This document shows, piece after piece, positions 49,085 through 57,891 of a stretch of 64,000 nt of DNA. The notes below the pieces were generated by a model. That model was not told the DNA's origin. It did no database searches and saw only the letters and a list, made by a program, of their open reading frames with translations. Made by a program: the position numbers and the translations under genes. The first letter of the stretch is position 1, and every line of letters starts with the position of its first letter. The DNA is from Streptomyces sp. XY006. GTDB lineage: Bacteria > Actinomycetota > Actinomycetes > Streptomycetales > Streptomycetaceae. The stretch spans positions 186,001 through 250,000 of the forward strand of contig NZ_NOKT01000006.1 of the NCBI RefSeq assembly GCF_002237655.1, given 5' to 3'.

Positions 49085-52000
49085 ATGACGAAAAACGATT
49101 CCACAGAAGGCCGAAATGCGTCAGGTCCCGCATCCGACTACGCGATAGGACTTCTCGGCCCCCTGACAGTGGTCCGCGCCGGTGTGCCGCTGGATCTCGG
49201 GCCCCGTATGCGGCGGGTGCTGATGATCCGTCTGCTGCTGGAAGAGGGCCGCTCCGTGGCCATGGACCGACTGTGCGAGGACCTCTGGGAGGGCCGTCCC
49301 CCGGCCGGTGCCGTTTCCTCGGTGCACGCCCACATCAGCAGGCTGCGGGCCGCTCTCGAACCGGACCGTCGCCGGCGCGGCCGGTCACGTGTCCTGGTCA
49401 GCGATCCGGTGGGGTACGCCCTGCGCATCCCCGTGGAGGCCCGCGACAGCGTCCGTTTCGAGCAGGCCGTGGCGCAGGGGCGGCGGCTGCTCGACGAGGG
49501 GAGCGTGGCGAGCGCCCGCCGGCAGATCGAGACGGCGCTGGGGCTGTGGCGCGGAGCACCGCTGGCCGACGCGGACGACCGCGCGTTCGCCCTGGCGGAG
49601 ATCGCCCGGCTCGACGAAGTGCGGCTCGCCGCACAGGAGATACGCGCCACGGCCATGGCGCGGGCGGGCCAACTCGAACAGGCCGTCGTCGTCGCGGAGG
49701 AACTGACCGCCGGACATCCCCTGCGCGAGACGGCGTGGAGCCTGCTGATCCGCGCCCTCTACCTGTCCGGCCGGACCGCGGAGGCCCTGCAGCGTTACGA
49801 GGCGGTCCGTCGGCTCCTCGCCCGGGACCACGGGCTGGAACCCGGCCCCGCCCTGCGGCGGATCCACCTGGCCGTCCTCCGCCACGACACCTCCGCGCTC
49901 TGCCCGAACGCGGCTCCGGATTCCCTCCCGGAGCCGGGCGACGGCGCCTCGGCGACCCGGCTCCCGCTCACCGGAGGGGGTGTGCCGGACGACCTGCCGG
50001 ACGTCGCCACCGGAGAAACCGACGGGCCGCCACACGACCGGCCGGACACCACCGACGACGTCCCCCGGCCCCAGGACGTACCCTCGGCGGCCGAGGCGGC
50101 GGCGCCCCCGCCCGCCCTCACCCGGCCGGCCCAACTCCCCGCCGATCTGCCCACGTTCGTCGGGCGCCGCGCCGAACTCGACCGCGCCCTCGCGCTGCTC
50201 CCCGAGCCGGGCGGGCACCCCGCCTCCACCGTGGTGATCAGCGCGATCAACGGCATGGGCGGTGTCGGCAAGACGACCCTCGCCGTCCACTGGGCCCACC
50301 GCATCGCCCACCGGTTCCCCGACGGCCAGCTCTTCGTCAACCTGGGCGGCTTCGGCCCGGAGGAGTCCGCGATGAGCCCGGCCGAGGCGGTACGGGGCTT
50401 CCTCGACGCCCTCGGGGTGGCACCCCAGCGGATCCCGGCGGGGTTCGACGCCCAGACCGCCCTGTACCGCAGCCTCATCGCGGACAAGCGGATGCTGATC
50501 GTGCTGGACAACGCCCGGGACGCCGAGCAGGTCCGGCCCCTGCTGCCGGGCGCGCCGCACTGTCTGGTCATCATCACCAGCCGCGACCAGCTGCGGGGCC
50601 TGGTCGCGGCGAGCGGTGCCCGTCCGCTCGCCCTCGGGCCCCTCACGGCCGCCGAGGCGCGCGAAGCGCTGGCCCGCCGTCTCGGCCCCGACCGGGTCGC
50701 GGCGGAGCCGGACGCGGTGCAGGAGATCGTCACCCTGTGCGCGAAGCTGCCCTTGGCGCTGGCGGTGGTCTCCGCGCGGGCCGCCGCGCACCCCACGTTC
50801 AGCCTCGCCTCCATCGCCGCCGTGCTCCGCCGGACGCACGGCAGCCTCGAAGGCTTCCGGGACATGGACGCGTTCAGCGACGCGCGGACCGTGTTCTCCT
50901 GGTCGTACCGGGTGCTCACTCCCCCGGCCGCACGCCTCTTCAGGATGCTCGCCCTGCACCCCGGGCCCGACGTGTCCGAACCGGTCGCCGCCGCGCTCGC
51001 CGGGCTCCCCGCCCGCGAGGCCCGGCCGCTGCTCACCGAGCTCACCACGGCGCACCTGCTCACCGAGCACGAACCCGGCCGGTACGTCCTGCACGACCTC
51101 CTGCGCGCCTACGCCGCCGAGTTGCTCGACCCGAACACCCCGGCCGAGGAGCAACGGGCCGCCCTGCACCGGATGTGCGAGCACTACCTGCGCTCCGCCC
51201 GGGCGGCCGCCCGACTGATCGCTCCCCACCGGGCGGACGTCGACCCCGGCCCCCTCGGTGCGGGAGTGCTGCCGGAGGAGCCCGTCGACCACGGGCAGGC
51301 GGTGGAGTGGTTCACCACCGAGCACAAGGTGCTCATGGCCGTCGTCCACCTGGCCGGTGAGACCGGCTTGGACTCCCACGCATGGCAACTCGCCTGGCTG
51401 CTCCAGCCCTACCTGGAGCGCAGGGGCTACTGGCACGACCAGGTCACCGTCCAGCACACGGCGCTGCCCGCCGCCGAGCGGCGCGGCGACCTCGCCAGCC
51501 GGGCCAGAGCGCACGAGTGCCTCGGCGCGGCCTACACCCAGCTGGGCCACGCGGACGCCCGCAGCCACATCGACCGTGCCTTCGAGCTGTACGGCAAGCT
51601 CGGGGACACCGCCGCACAGGCCGGTGTCTGTCTCCTCCTCGTCATGGCACTGCACCGCAAGGGCGACAACCGGCAGGCACGCGACCACGCCCAGCGGGCC
51701 CTGGCTCTGTACCGGGCGGCCGGAGACCGCGCGGGCACGGCCCAGAGCATCTCCGCGATCGCCTGGTGCCACACCATGCTCGGCGATCACAGACGGGCCG
51801 TCGCCCTGTGCTGGTACGCCCTCACCCTGCACGGGGAGGTCGGCAACCTCAGGTGGCAGGCGGCCACTTGGAACACCCTGGGGTACGCCCACCACGGGCT
51901 CGGGGACGACCGGACGGCGACCACCTGCTACCGGTACGCGATCGGTCTGTTCCGCCACCTCCAGGACACCCCCAACGAAGCCGGCACCCTCGCCCGTCTC

Positions 52001-52195
52001 GGCGACGTGCTGCACTCGACCGGCGAGACGGCCAGGGCCCGTACCGCGTGGCAGCACGCACTGATCACCTTGGAGGCACTGGGCCGCCCCGAAGCCGACG
52101 AGGTCCGCGCCCGGCTCCAGGGCCTGGACCGTCCCGCGGGCGACGAGGCCGGTGTGCGCTGCGACGCGTCGCCGCCGCCGCACCACCGGCAATGA
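49085..52195 (+). CDS. AfsR/SARP-family transcriptional activator
   Basis: 1036 residues in AfsR order. Residues 18-115 form the OmpR-like winged helix (GLLGPLTVVRAGVPLDLG, then HISRLRAALEPD), and 120-275 the bacterial transcriptional activation domain (LRETAWSLLIRALYLSGRTAEALQRY). A 110-residue Pro/Asp-rich linker follows, then an NB-ARC ATPase with Walker A GMGGVGKTT near residue 390 and LIVLDNARDAEQV. The last 300 residues are TPR-like repeats. SARP proteins bind direct repeats upstream of antibiotic genes and recruit RNA polymerase. The ribosome site is weak. Placed divergently from the LuxR-type regulator, it is the best candidate for activating the NRPS operon. Confidence 0.94.
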   Translation: MTKNDSTEGRNASGPASDYAIGLLGPLTVVRAGVPLDLGPRMRRVLMIRLLLEEGRSVAMDRLCEDLWEGRPPAGAVSSVHAHISRLRAALEPDRRRRGRSRVLVSDPVGYALRIPVEARDSVRFEQAVAQGRRLLDEGSVASARRQIETALGLWRGAPLADADDRAFALAEIARLDEVRLAAQEIRATAMARAGQLEQAVVVAEELTAGHPLRETAWSLLIRALYLSGRTAEALQRYEAVRRLLARDHGLEPGPALRRIHLAVLRHDTSALCPNAAPDSLPEPGDGASATRLPLTGGGVPDDLPDVATGETDGPPHDRPDTTDDVPRPQDVPSAAEAAAPPPALTRPAQLPADLPTFVGRRAELDRALALLPEPGGHPASTVVISAINGMGGVGKTTLAVHWAHRIAHRFPDGQLFVNLGGFGPEESAMSPAEAVRGFLDALGVAPQRIPAGFDAQTALYRSLIADKRMLIVLDNARDAEQVRPLLPGAPHCLVIITSRDQLRGLVAASGARPLALGPLTAAEAREALARRLGPDRVAAEPDAVQEIVTLCAKLPLALAVVSARAAAHPTFSLASIAAVLRRTHGSLEGFRDMDAFSDARTVFSWSYRVLTPPAARLFRMLALHPGPDVSEPVAAALAGLPAREARPLLTELTTAHLLTEHEPGRYVLHDLLRAYAAELLDPNTPAEEQRAALHRMCEHYLRSARAAARLIAPHRADVDPGPLGAGVLPEEPVDHGQAVEWFTTEHKVLMAVVHLAGETGLDSHAWQLAWLLQPYLERRGYWHDQVTVQHTALPAAERRGDLASRARAHECLGAAYTQLGHADARSHIDRAFELYGKLGDTAAQAGVCLLLVMALHRKGDNRQARDHAQRALALYRAAGDRAGTAQSISAIAWCHTMLGDHRRAVALCWYALTLHGEVGNLRWQAATWNTLGYAHHGLGDDRTATTCYRYAIGLFRHLQDTPNEAGTLARLGDVLHSTGETARARTAWQHALITLEALGRPEADEVRARLQGLDRPAGDEAGVRCDASPPPHHRQ

Positions 52196-52256
52196 TCGCC
52201 GCCCGGACCGGCCACCGCATCGGCGAAGTCCGCCGTTACGGGGACCGTTGCCGTGT

Positions 52257-52832
52257 CTAGCAGGGGCGGACGAACCAGACGTGGGTCCAGTCGTAGCTGG
52301 GCTCGCTGTAGGTGGCTTCGGGCGTGGTGAAGATGACGTTGCGGTTCTGCCCCTTGAACAGGGCGCGTGTGCCGGGGGTCTGGTGGTTGTAGTAGGAGCC
52401 GTAGCCGGTCCAGTACTGCAGCGCGTAGTCCTGGCAGTGGTAGAAGGCGAGCCGGTCGCCCAGGCCGAGTTGCTGCCGGTACATGCAGAAGTAGCCGTAG
52501 TCGCACTCCCATTGGGTCGCCGCACGGGTACCGGCCGTCGTCCTCAGATCGCGCACGGACTTCTCGCCGGGAACGGTGACCGTCAGCGTGGCACCGTCCG
52601 CCCTGACGATCTCGTTCGCCGCGACCTGCCGTCCGCCGTGGCGGGCGAGGTAACGGTCCACCTTCGCCTGGAGAGCGTCGGCGCCGGCGCTGCTCAGGCC
52701 GGCGGCGCGGGCCTGTACCTCGAAGACCCCCGGTGCCTGCGTGGTCTGCGCGGCCGCCGGGCCGGCCAGACCCGCGGTCAACAGGGCCACGGCTGCCGCC
52801 GCGAGGGATGCGTACCTCTTGAGTCCGGACAC
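52257..52832 (-). CDS. Secreted peptidase inhibitor, I36-like
   Basis: The GTG at 52832 follows AGGAAGGAAC, giving 191 residues; longer in-frame starts lack a signal. Residues 1-28 are a signal peptide (KRYASLAAAAVALLTAG, ending GPAAA). Residues 30-95 look like a propeptide-type helical region. The C-terminal 85 residues have CDYGYFCMYRQ, several aromatic residues and a second Cys pair, with the beta/gamma-crystallin-like pattern of I36 inhibitors of metalloproteases such as SMPI. It is convergent with the SARP gene and probably marks the end of the NRPS locus. Confidence 0.78.
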   Translation of the reverse strand: MSGLKRYASLAAAAVALLTAGLAGPAAAQTTQAPGVFEVQARAAGLSSAGADALQAKVDRYLARHGGRQVAANEIVRADGATLTVTVPGEKSVRDLRTTAGTRAATQWECDYGYFCMYRQQLGLGDRLAFYHCQDYALQYWTGYGSYYNHQTPGTRALFKGQNRNVIFTTPEATYSEPSYDWTHVWFVRPC

Positions 52833-53048
52833 GCCGTTCCTTCCTGACGAGGCACGGGACGACGTACGGGCTCCTCGTGCCTTCCGCTGGATTCCGCAGC
52901 CCCGTGGTTCCGTGAGGCCCGGAGGGAACGTACTGGGCCCGCCGTTCGGCGTCGTCCTGACATCTGTCAGGAAGACGCGTCCCTCGGCAGGGACTTGCGC
53001 GCCGGGTGCGGTCGGCCGGGACGCCGCCGACCGCGGCACCGGCGGGGA

Positions 53049-53807
53049 TCACGCACGGTTCCGGCCCGACCGTGATCCGCGGTAGGCGGCACGGCGGGTC
53101 GCGGCCAGGGCACCGCCCGGGACGAACCCGCGCACGCTGTGGCGGTAGATGTCGAAGTCCAGGGTGTCCTTCTGCCCGACCGGCAGCACGGTCCGCACCG
53201 TCAGCACCGCGAACCGCCGCCAGGCCCGGTCGCCGGTCTCGGCGCACAGGTCGTAGACGAGCGGCCCGTCGGCCAGGGCGGCGGCCATGCTCCGGGGGTC
53301 TCCGGGGACCGGCGCCTGCCGGGTCCGGCGGGGAAAGGCCGCCAGCAGTCGGGACCGGCCGGCCACCCGGTACGGGAGCAGGCTGGAGTACGGGCCGCGC
53401 AGCGCGTCGGCGCGGGGCAGCGGCAGATGCCGTCCGGCCCGGCCGCGGCCACTGCCGGTCATGAGGAGGTCGAGGGTGCGGTCCGGGCCGTCGGCGTCGG
53501 TCACCCGCACGGCCAGGCCCAGCCCGTCCGGCAGCCGCCGGGGCAGACCGCCGGCGCGGGAGAGGCGGACCGTGACGTCGAGCCGCCGGGGCGTGTCCAG
53601 CCAGGGCACGTCCCATGGTCCGCCCCCGTCGTCCACCACCTCCACCTCGCCGCCGCAGGTCAGCCCCTGGGGGTGCAGGGCGGGGGCCCGGCGCAGCCGG
53701 GCCAGCGCACGGAATCCGGCCTCGACCAGAGCGACGGGCCCGGAGGTGGTGGGCGCATGTCCGTCGGCGGTACGGACGGTGCCGCGGGACACGTCGGGCG
53801 CGCTCAT
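53049..53807 (-). CDS. Hypothetical protein
   Basis: 252 residues, not recognised. The ATG at 53807 overlaps the stop of a short upstream ORF (ATGA). No signal peptide or membrane helix is visible. Repeated beta-strand patterns occur: LDVTVRLSRAGGLPRRLP, LGLAVRVTDADGPDRTLDLL and FAVLTVRTVLPVGQKDTLDF. Between them is a conserved-looking PYSSLLPYRVAGRSRLLAAF. The C-terminus FDIYRHSVRGFVPGGALAAT and RRAAYRGSR is basic. The coding-like codon use and overlap support a real gene, but no function should be assigned. Confidence 0.7.
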   Translation of the reverse strand: MSAPDVSRGTVRTADGHAPTTSGPVALVEAGFRALARLRRAPALHPQGLTCGGEVEVVDDGGGPWDVPWLDTPRRLDVTVRLSRAGGLPRRLPDGLGLAVRVTDADGPDRTLDLLMTGSGRGRAGRHLPLPRADALRGPYSSLLPYRVAGRSRLLAAFPRRTRQAPVPGDPRSMAAALADGPLVYDLCAETGDRAWRRFAVLTVRTVLPVGQKDTLDFDIYRHSVRGFVPGGALAATRRAAYRGSRSGRNRA

Positions 53808-54019
53808 GATCCGGGCCCCCCGCCCTCCCGCTCGTCGGCCTCGGCCTCGGCCTCATGGTCGGAGAAGGTGTCCCCGAGCCGCAGGTGCTCGTGCCGGATC
53901 GCGCCGCTCCCGCCCACGGGCGCCTCCCTCCACAGAGCCGCCCGGGTACCCTCGGCCACCGTCTCTATCCGGGCATCGAGCGGCACTCCCGAACGGGAAG
54001 AGATCGGCCGCGTCTCCAC
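53804..54019 (-). CDS. Short hypothetical protein
   Basis: 71 residues if started at the GTG at 54019, which lies 20 bp after the permease stop; a later in-frame GTG is also possible and neither has a strong ribosome site. The sequence is soluble, with a basic first half and a very acidic tail (DHEAEAEADEREGGG). The stop overlaps the start of the 252-residue gene by 4 bp, the best evidence that it is translated. Not recognised. Confidence 0.45.
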   Translation of the reverse strand: METRPISSRSGVPLDARIETVAEGTRAALWREAPVGGSGAIRHEHLRLGDTFSDHEAEAEADEREGGGPGS

Positions 54020-54039
54020 CCGGGTTTTCGCATGGCCCC

Positions 54040-55413
54040 TCAGCCGGCGTCCCGCGGGTCCCGGCCCGTCCGTCCGGTGCGCCGTGTCGCGGTGAGTGCG
54101 CCCAGCACCATGCCCGCCGCCACGATCGCCAGCCCGCGCAGCCACACCTGGGCCTCGATCTGCGTCGCGAGGACGAGGCACGAGGCGATGCCCAGCACCG
54201 GCAGTGCCGTCGGGGCCCGGAAGTGGTCGGTCTCGCCCGGGTCCCGGCGCAGGACCAGCACCGCCGTGTTGACCATGAGGAAGACGACAAGCAGCAGGAG
54301 GACCAGGGTGGACGCCAGGGTGGCGACGCTGCCGGTGAGCGCGAGGAGCATCGCCAGCAGCGTGGTGACCGCGATCGCGGCCCACGGCGTACGACGGCCC
54401 GGCAGCACCTTGGTCAGCGCCGCGGGCAGCAGCCCGTCCTTCGCCATCCCGTAGGCCAGGCGGGAGGACATGATGCCGGTGAGGAGGGCGCCGTTGGCCA
54501 CGGCGACGAGCGCGATGGCGCTGAACAGGCGGGGCGGTACGCCGCCCGCCTCATGGACGACCTCCAGCAGCGGCCCGCTCGATCCGGCGAGCCGATCGGT
54601 CGGGACAGCCGCGGAGGCCGCAAGGCCCACCAGCACGTACACGGCACCGGCGGTGGCGAGGGCGCCGAACAGCGCGCGTGGGTAGGAGCGCCGCGGGTCG
54701 CGGGTCTCCTCGGCGACGTTCACCGAGGTCTCGAACCCGACGAACGAGTAGTACGCCAGAACGGAGCCGCTCAGCACGGCCGCGGCCGCGCCCTTCTCCG
54801 GCGTGCCCAGCTGTGTGAGCCGCCCTACGTCGCCGTCGCCGCGCAGCAGCAGCCATGCGCCGAGCACGACGATGACGGCCAGTCCGCCCACCTCGACGAC
54901 GGTGGCGACGACGTTGGCGCGGGTCGACTCCTTGATGCCGCGCGTGTTGACCAGGGCGAGCAGGGCCAGGAACACCACGGCCACGAGCCCCACGGGCAGG
55001 GTCACGAAGGCCGACAGGTAGTCGCCGCCGAAGCCGCGGGCGAGCGCGGCGACCGAGACGATGCCCGCGGCCAGCATGCAGAAGCCCGCGACGAAGCCGG
55101 CGAAGGGTCCGAAGGCGCGCGTCGCGTAGTGGGAGGCTCCGCCCGCCCGCGGATACTTCGTCGCCAGCTCGGCGTAGGAGGCCGCGGTGAGCAGCGCCAG
55201 CAGCAGTGCGACGACCAGGGGTACCCACACCGCTCCGCCGGCGTCGGCCGCGACCTGCCCGACCAGGACGTACACCCCGGCACCGAGCACGTCTCCCAGG
55301 ATGAAGAAGTACAGCAGCGGGGTGGTCAGCGCACGCTTGAGCGCCGTCCCCTCCGATGCCCCTCCCTCCTGCCCGGCCTGCGCCAACGTTCTGTTCCCGC
55401 TGTTTCTCGCCAT
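54040..55413 (-). CDS. APC-family amino-acid permease
   Basis: 457 residues from the ATG at 55413 (MARNSGNRTL). Twelve hydrophobic helices are present; the first carries the family's GAGVYVLVGQVAADAG unwound-helix motif. The cytoplasmic segment KYPRAGGASHYATRAFG after helix 2 and VGFETSVNVAEETRDPRRSYP before helix 7 are diagnostic of the amino acid-polyamine-organocation family, close to the cationic amino acid/YjeH-like group. It imports or exchanges amino acids across the cytoplasmic membrane. Exact substrate unknown; no operon partner is obvious apart from the short gene downstream. Confidence 0.92.
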   Translation of the reverse strand: MARNSGNRTLAQAGQEGGASEGTALKRALTTPLLYFFILGDVLGAGVYVLVGQVAADAGGAVWVPLVVALLLALLTAASYAELATKYPRAGGASHYATRAFGPFAGFVAGFCMLAAGIVSVAALARGFGGDYLSAFVTLPVGLVAVVFLALLALVNTRGIKESTRANVVATVVEVGGLAVIVVLGAWLLLRGDGDVGRLTQLGTPEKGAAAAVLSGSVLAYYSFVGFETSVNVAEETRDPRRSYPRALFGALATAGAVYVLVGLAASAAVPTDRLAGSSGPLLEVVHEAGGVPPRLFSAIALVAVANGALLTGIMSSRLAYGMAKDGLLPAALTKVLPGRRTPWAAIAVTTLLAMLLALTGSVATLASTLVLLLLVVFLMVNTAVLVLRRDPGETDHFRAPTALPVLGIASCLVLATQIEAQVWLRGLAIVAAGMVLGALTATRRTGRTGRDPRDAG

Positions 55414-55486
55414 ACCGCCCCGTGTCCCCCGTACCGCGGGATGCACGCCCGGCCGTCGCCCCGGTCCACTCGGCCGGTCCCCGGCC

Positions 55487-55817
55487 CTACGGGCAGCTGG
55501 ACGCGGTCTGGATCATGATGCCGGTCACCGTGAAGTCGGAGTTGAAGACCGCGGTGGTGTTGGGGTTCACGCACAAGGCTTGCGCGTGTTGTGGACGTAG
55601 TCGGCGCCTCGGCTGTTGGGCCCGAGGTTCTGGTAGCTGCTGGTGACGTCCTGGTAGGCGGCCGTGGGCGCGCCGGCGTTCCACTGAGTGGCGGTGGGAT
55701 AGAAGCAGGCCGCGATGCTGCCGGGGGAACGGCCGTGCCAGTAGTGCCCTTCCGGGCAGGCCGCGACGGCGAGCAGGGAGCAGACCCGGGATGGCCGGTT
55801 CGCCGTCGTCCATGTCC
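55487..55817 (-). pseudogene. Frameshifted small secreted-protein gene, tentatively I36/crystallin-like
   Basis: One minus-strand frame reads CPEGHYWHGRSPGSIAACF, later DVTSSYQNLGPNSRGADYV, and stops just after HNTRK near 55567. A different frame continues with LCVNPNTTAVFNSDFTVTG to a natural TAG at 55487. Joined by a one-base correction near 55580 these give one coherent protein ending in SSCP, with paired Cys and the SSYQNLG...GADYVHNTR pattern of small crystallin-like inhibitors. The upstream end, including any signal peptide, could not be located in a consistent frame, so decay beyond one indel is likely. A sequencing error is the alternative. Confidence 0.5.
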
Positions 55818-55996
55818 CCGTCCCGCCGTCACTGCTCTCGGACGTCCGGCGGGTACGGCGTCCCGGCCCCTTCCCCCATTGTCCGGAACTCCTCCGGCCC
55901 GTGCGGTCCCTGGGGAAGCAGTGGCACTCCATGGACACCAACGAGGTGACTGTGTGGCCGGTTCCGTCAGGTGAGCCACGGCGTTCACAGCAGGTA

Positions 55997-56025
55997 TAGA
56001 CCCTTCCATGATCACGGGCTAGGAT
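55997..56025 (+). promoter_or_regulatory. Putative promoter of the serine protease gene
   Basis: TAGACC at 55997-56002 and TAGGAT at 56020-56025 are separated by 17 bases, matching a vegetative-type promoter with a good -10 element. It would start transcription near 56032, giving a leader of about 70 bases before the TTG start codon. Confidence 0.4.
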
Positions 56026-56103
56026 CTGCCGCGCACGACCGAGAGCGCTCTCAAGCACTGCTGTTCCTCCCCCACCCTGCTGGAACAACGAAGGGTCATT
56101 CCC

Positions 56104-57255
56104 TTGAGACGCATCACACTCCTGCGCACCGGACTGTCCGCCGTCCTCCTCCTCGGCACCTGGGCCACCGCGAGCGCCCTGCCGGCCTCCGCCGCCGACG
56201 CCCCCGCCGCCTCGCGGCAGGCACCGGCCTCCCCCGAGCTCCTGGCGGCGATGCAGCGCGACCTGGGGCTCACCCGGGACGAGGCGGAGAGCCGCCTGGC
56301 CGCCGAGAAGACCGCGACGGCCGTCGAGGCCAAGGCGCGCGGCGCCGCCGGCTCGGCGTACGCCGGCTCCTGGTTCGACGCCGATCGCGGCCGGCTCACG
56401 GTCGCCGTCACGAGCGCCGCACGGGCCGAAGCCGTGCGCGCGACCGGAGCGAGCGTGCGCCTGGTGCGCCACAGCGCGGCGCAGCTCGACGCGGCGAAGA
56501 AGCGCCTCGACGCCCTCTCCGCGCCCGACGGAGTCGGCAGCTGGCACGTGGACGCGAAGGCCAACACCGTCGTCGTGAACGTCGTCGCCGCGCAGCGGGA
56601 CGACAACGATGTCCGGGCCTTCCTCGCCCGGGCCCGCGAGGCGGGTCCGGTGACGGTGCGTCAGACCCCGGCCGCGCCGCGCACGTTCGCCGCCGGCACC
56701 GTGGGCGGCGACCCCTACTACACCGGCAACGTCCGCTGCTCCATAGGCTTCTCCGTGCACGGCGGCTTCGTCACCGCCGGGCACTGCGGCTCGCCGGGCT
56801 CGGCCGTCTACGGCTGGGACCGGTCCTACGTCGGCAACTTCCAGGGCTCGTCCTTCCCGGACAACGACTACGCGTGGGTGAACGTCGGCAGCGGCTGGTG
56901 GACCGTACCGGTCGTGCTCGGCTGGGGCACCGTCCCCGACCAGCTCGTGCGCGGCTCCGCCGAAGCCCCGGTGGGGGCCTCCGTCTGCCGCTCCGGTTCC
57001 ACCACCCGCTGGCACTGCGGCACCGTGCTGGCGAAGAACGAGACGGTGAACTACAGCCAGGGCGCGGTCCATCAGATGACCAAGACGAGTGTGTGCGCCG
57101 AGCCCGGTGACTCCGGCGGCTCCTTCATCAGCGGTGACCAGGCGCAGGGCGTCACCTCCGGCGGCTGGGGCAACTGCAGCACCGGGGGCCAGACCTGGCA
57201 CCAGCCCGTCAACGAGATCCTCAACCGCTACGGTCTGAGGCTGCACACCGCCTGA
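56104..57255 (+). CDS. Secreted S1 serine protease, streptogrisin type
   Basis: 383 residues from a TTG start; GAAGGG lies 8-9 bases upstream. Residues 1-30 are a signal peptide (LLRTGLSAVLLLGTWATASALPASAA). Residues about 40-195 are an alpha-lytic-type propeptide that acts as a folding chaperone and is cut off, and the mature chymotrypsin-fold enzyme begins near 196. The triad is His227 (TAGHC), Asp255 (NDYAWV) and Ser337 (GDSGGS). Paired Cys residues flank His227 and occur near residues 299, 310, 331 and 358. It acts outside the cell. The neighbouring inhibitor-like genes (one broken) suggest a protease/inhibitor locus. Confidence 0.95.
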   Translation: MRRITLLRTGLSAVLLLGTWATASALPASAADAPAASRQAPASPELLAAMQRDLGLTRDEAESRLAAEKTATAVEAKARGAAGSAYAGSWFDADRGRLTVAVTSAARAEAVRATGASVRLVRHSAAQLDAAKKRLDALSAPDGVGSWHVDAKANTVVVNVVAAQRDDNDVRAFLARAREAGPVTVRQTPAAPRTFAAGTVGGDPYYTGNVRCSIGFSVHGGFVTAGHCGSPGSAVYGWDRSYVGNFQGSSFPDNDYAWVNVGSGWWTVPVVLGWGTVPDQLVRGSAEAPVGASVCRSGSTTRWHCGTVLAKNETVNYSQGAVHQMTKTSVCAEPGDSGGSFISGDQAQGVTSGGWGNCSTGGQTWHQPVNEILNRYGLRLHTA

Positions 57256-57273
57256 CCCCGCGGCAACGCCACC

Positions 57274-57314
57274 GAGCGGACCCCGTCCACGACCTGAGCC
57301 GACGGGGTCCGCTC
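57274..57314 (+). terminator. Strong hairpin terminator after the protease gene
   Basis: GAGCGGACCCCGTC (57274-57287) and GACGGGGTCCGCTC (57301-57314) form a perfect 14-bp stem with a 13-base loop, starting 19 bp after the protease stop. Confidence 0.88.
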
Positions 57315-57419
57315 GCCTTCCGTCCGGGCGCCGGTCAGCAGGCCGAACACGTGCGCTACCTTTGCCTCTCCTTGACCGCGATCACTCACGATCCCTCACA
57401 CCACGGAGTCGGCAACCCC

Positions 57420-57842
57420 ATGAGCGACATCGTCAACGGACTCGGACGGGCCACCGCGTACGGCGGCCTGGGGCTGGTCCTGCTCGTCCTCGGCATCGTC
57501 CTGGTCGACGTACTGACGCCCGGAAAGCTCGGCCGACAGATCTGGGAGCAGCGCAACCGCAACGCGGCGATGGTGCTCAGCTCAGCGCTGCTCGGCATCG
57601 GGGGCATCGTCTTCACGTCCATCTGGACGACGTACGAGGACTTCGGCAAGGGACTGGTCTCGACCGCGGCCTTCGGGCTGCTCGGTCTGGTGATGATGGC
57701 CGTGGCGTTCCTGGTGGTGGACCTCATCACGCCCGGACGCCTGGGCGCGACGCTGGTCGAGACGGAGCCCCACCCCGCGGTCTGGGTCACCGCCTCCTGC
57801 AACCTGGCCGTCTCCGCCATCATCTCGGCGTCCATCGCCTGA
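57420..57842 (+). CDS. DUF350 membrane protein
   Basis: 140 residues from the ATG at 57420 (MSDIVNGLGRATAYGG), with GGAG 11 bases upstream. Four hydrophobic helices are seen near 14-34, 48-66, 80-102 and 118-138. The repeated segment VDVLTPGKLGRQIWE and VDLITPGRLGATLVE at the end of helices 1 and 3 shows an internal duplication and is the hallmark of DUF350. Function unknown; members occur near membrane-stress and potential-sensing genes. It sits alone between the protease terminator and a convergent AraC gene. Confidence 0.82.
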   Translation: MSDIVNGLGRATAYGGLGLVLLVLGIVLVDVLTPGKLGRQIWEQRNRNAAMVLSSALLGIGGIVFTSIWTTYEDFGKGLVSTAAFGLLGLVMMAVAFLVVDLITPGRLGATLVETEPHPAVWVTASCNLAVSAIISASIA

Positions 57843-57891
57843 ACTCCGACGGCGTGCAGGGCCGTTGGATCCTCGCCGTGGTCCGGGACGG

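Noticed and set aside
55567..57246. Long minus-strand frame covering the serine protease gene
   Set aside because: It is the antisense shadow of the protease. Only its last part (about 55567-55817) resembles a real protein and is treated as the frameshifted gene.
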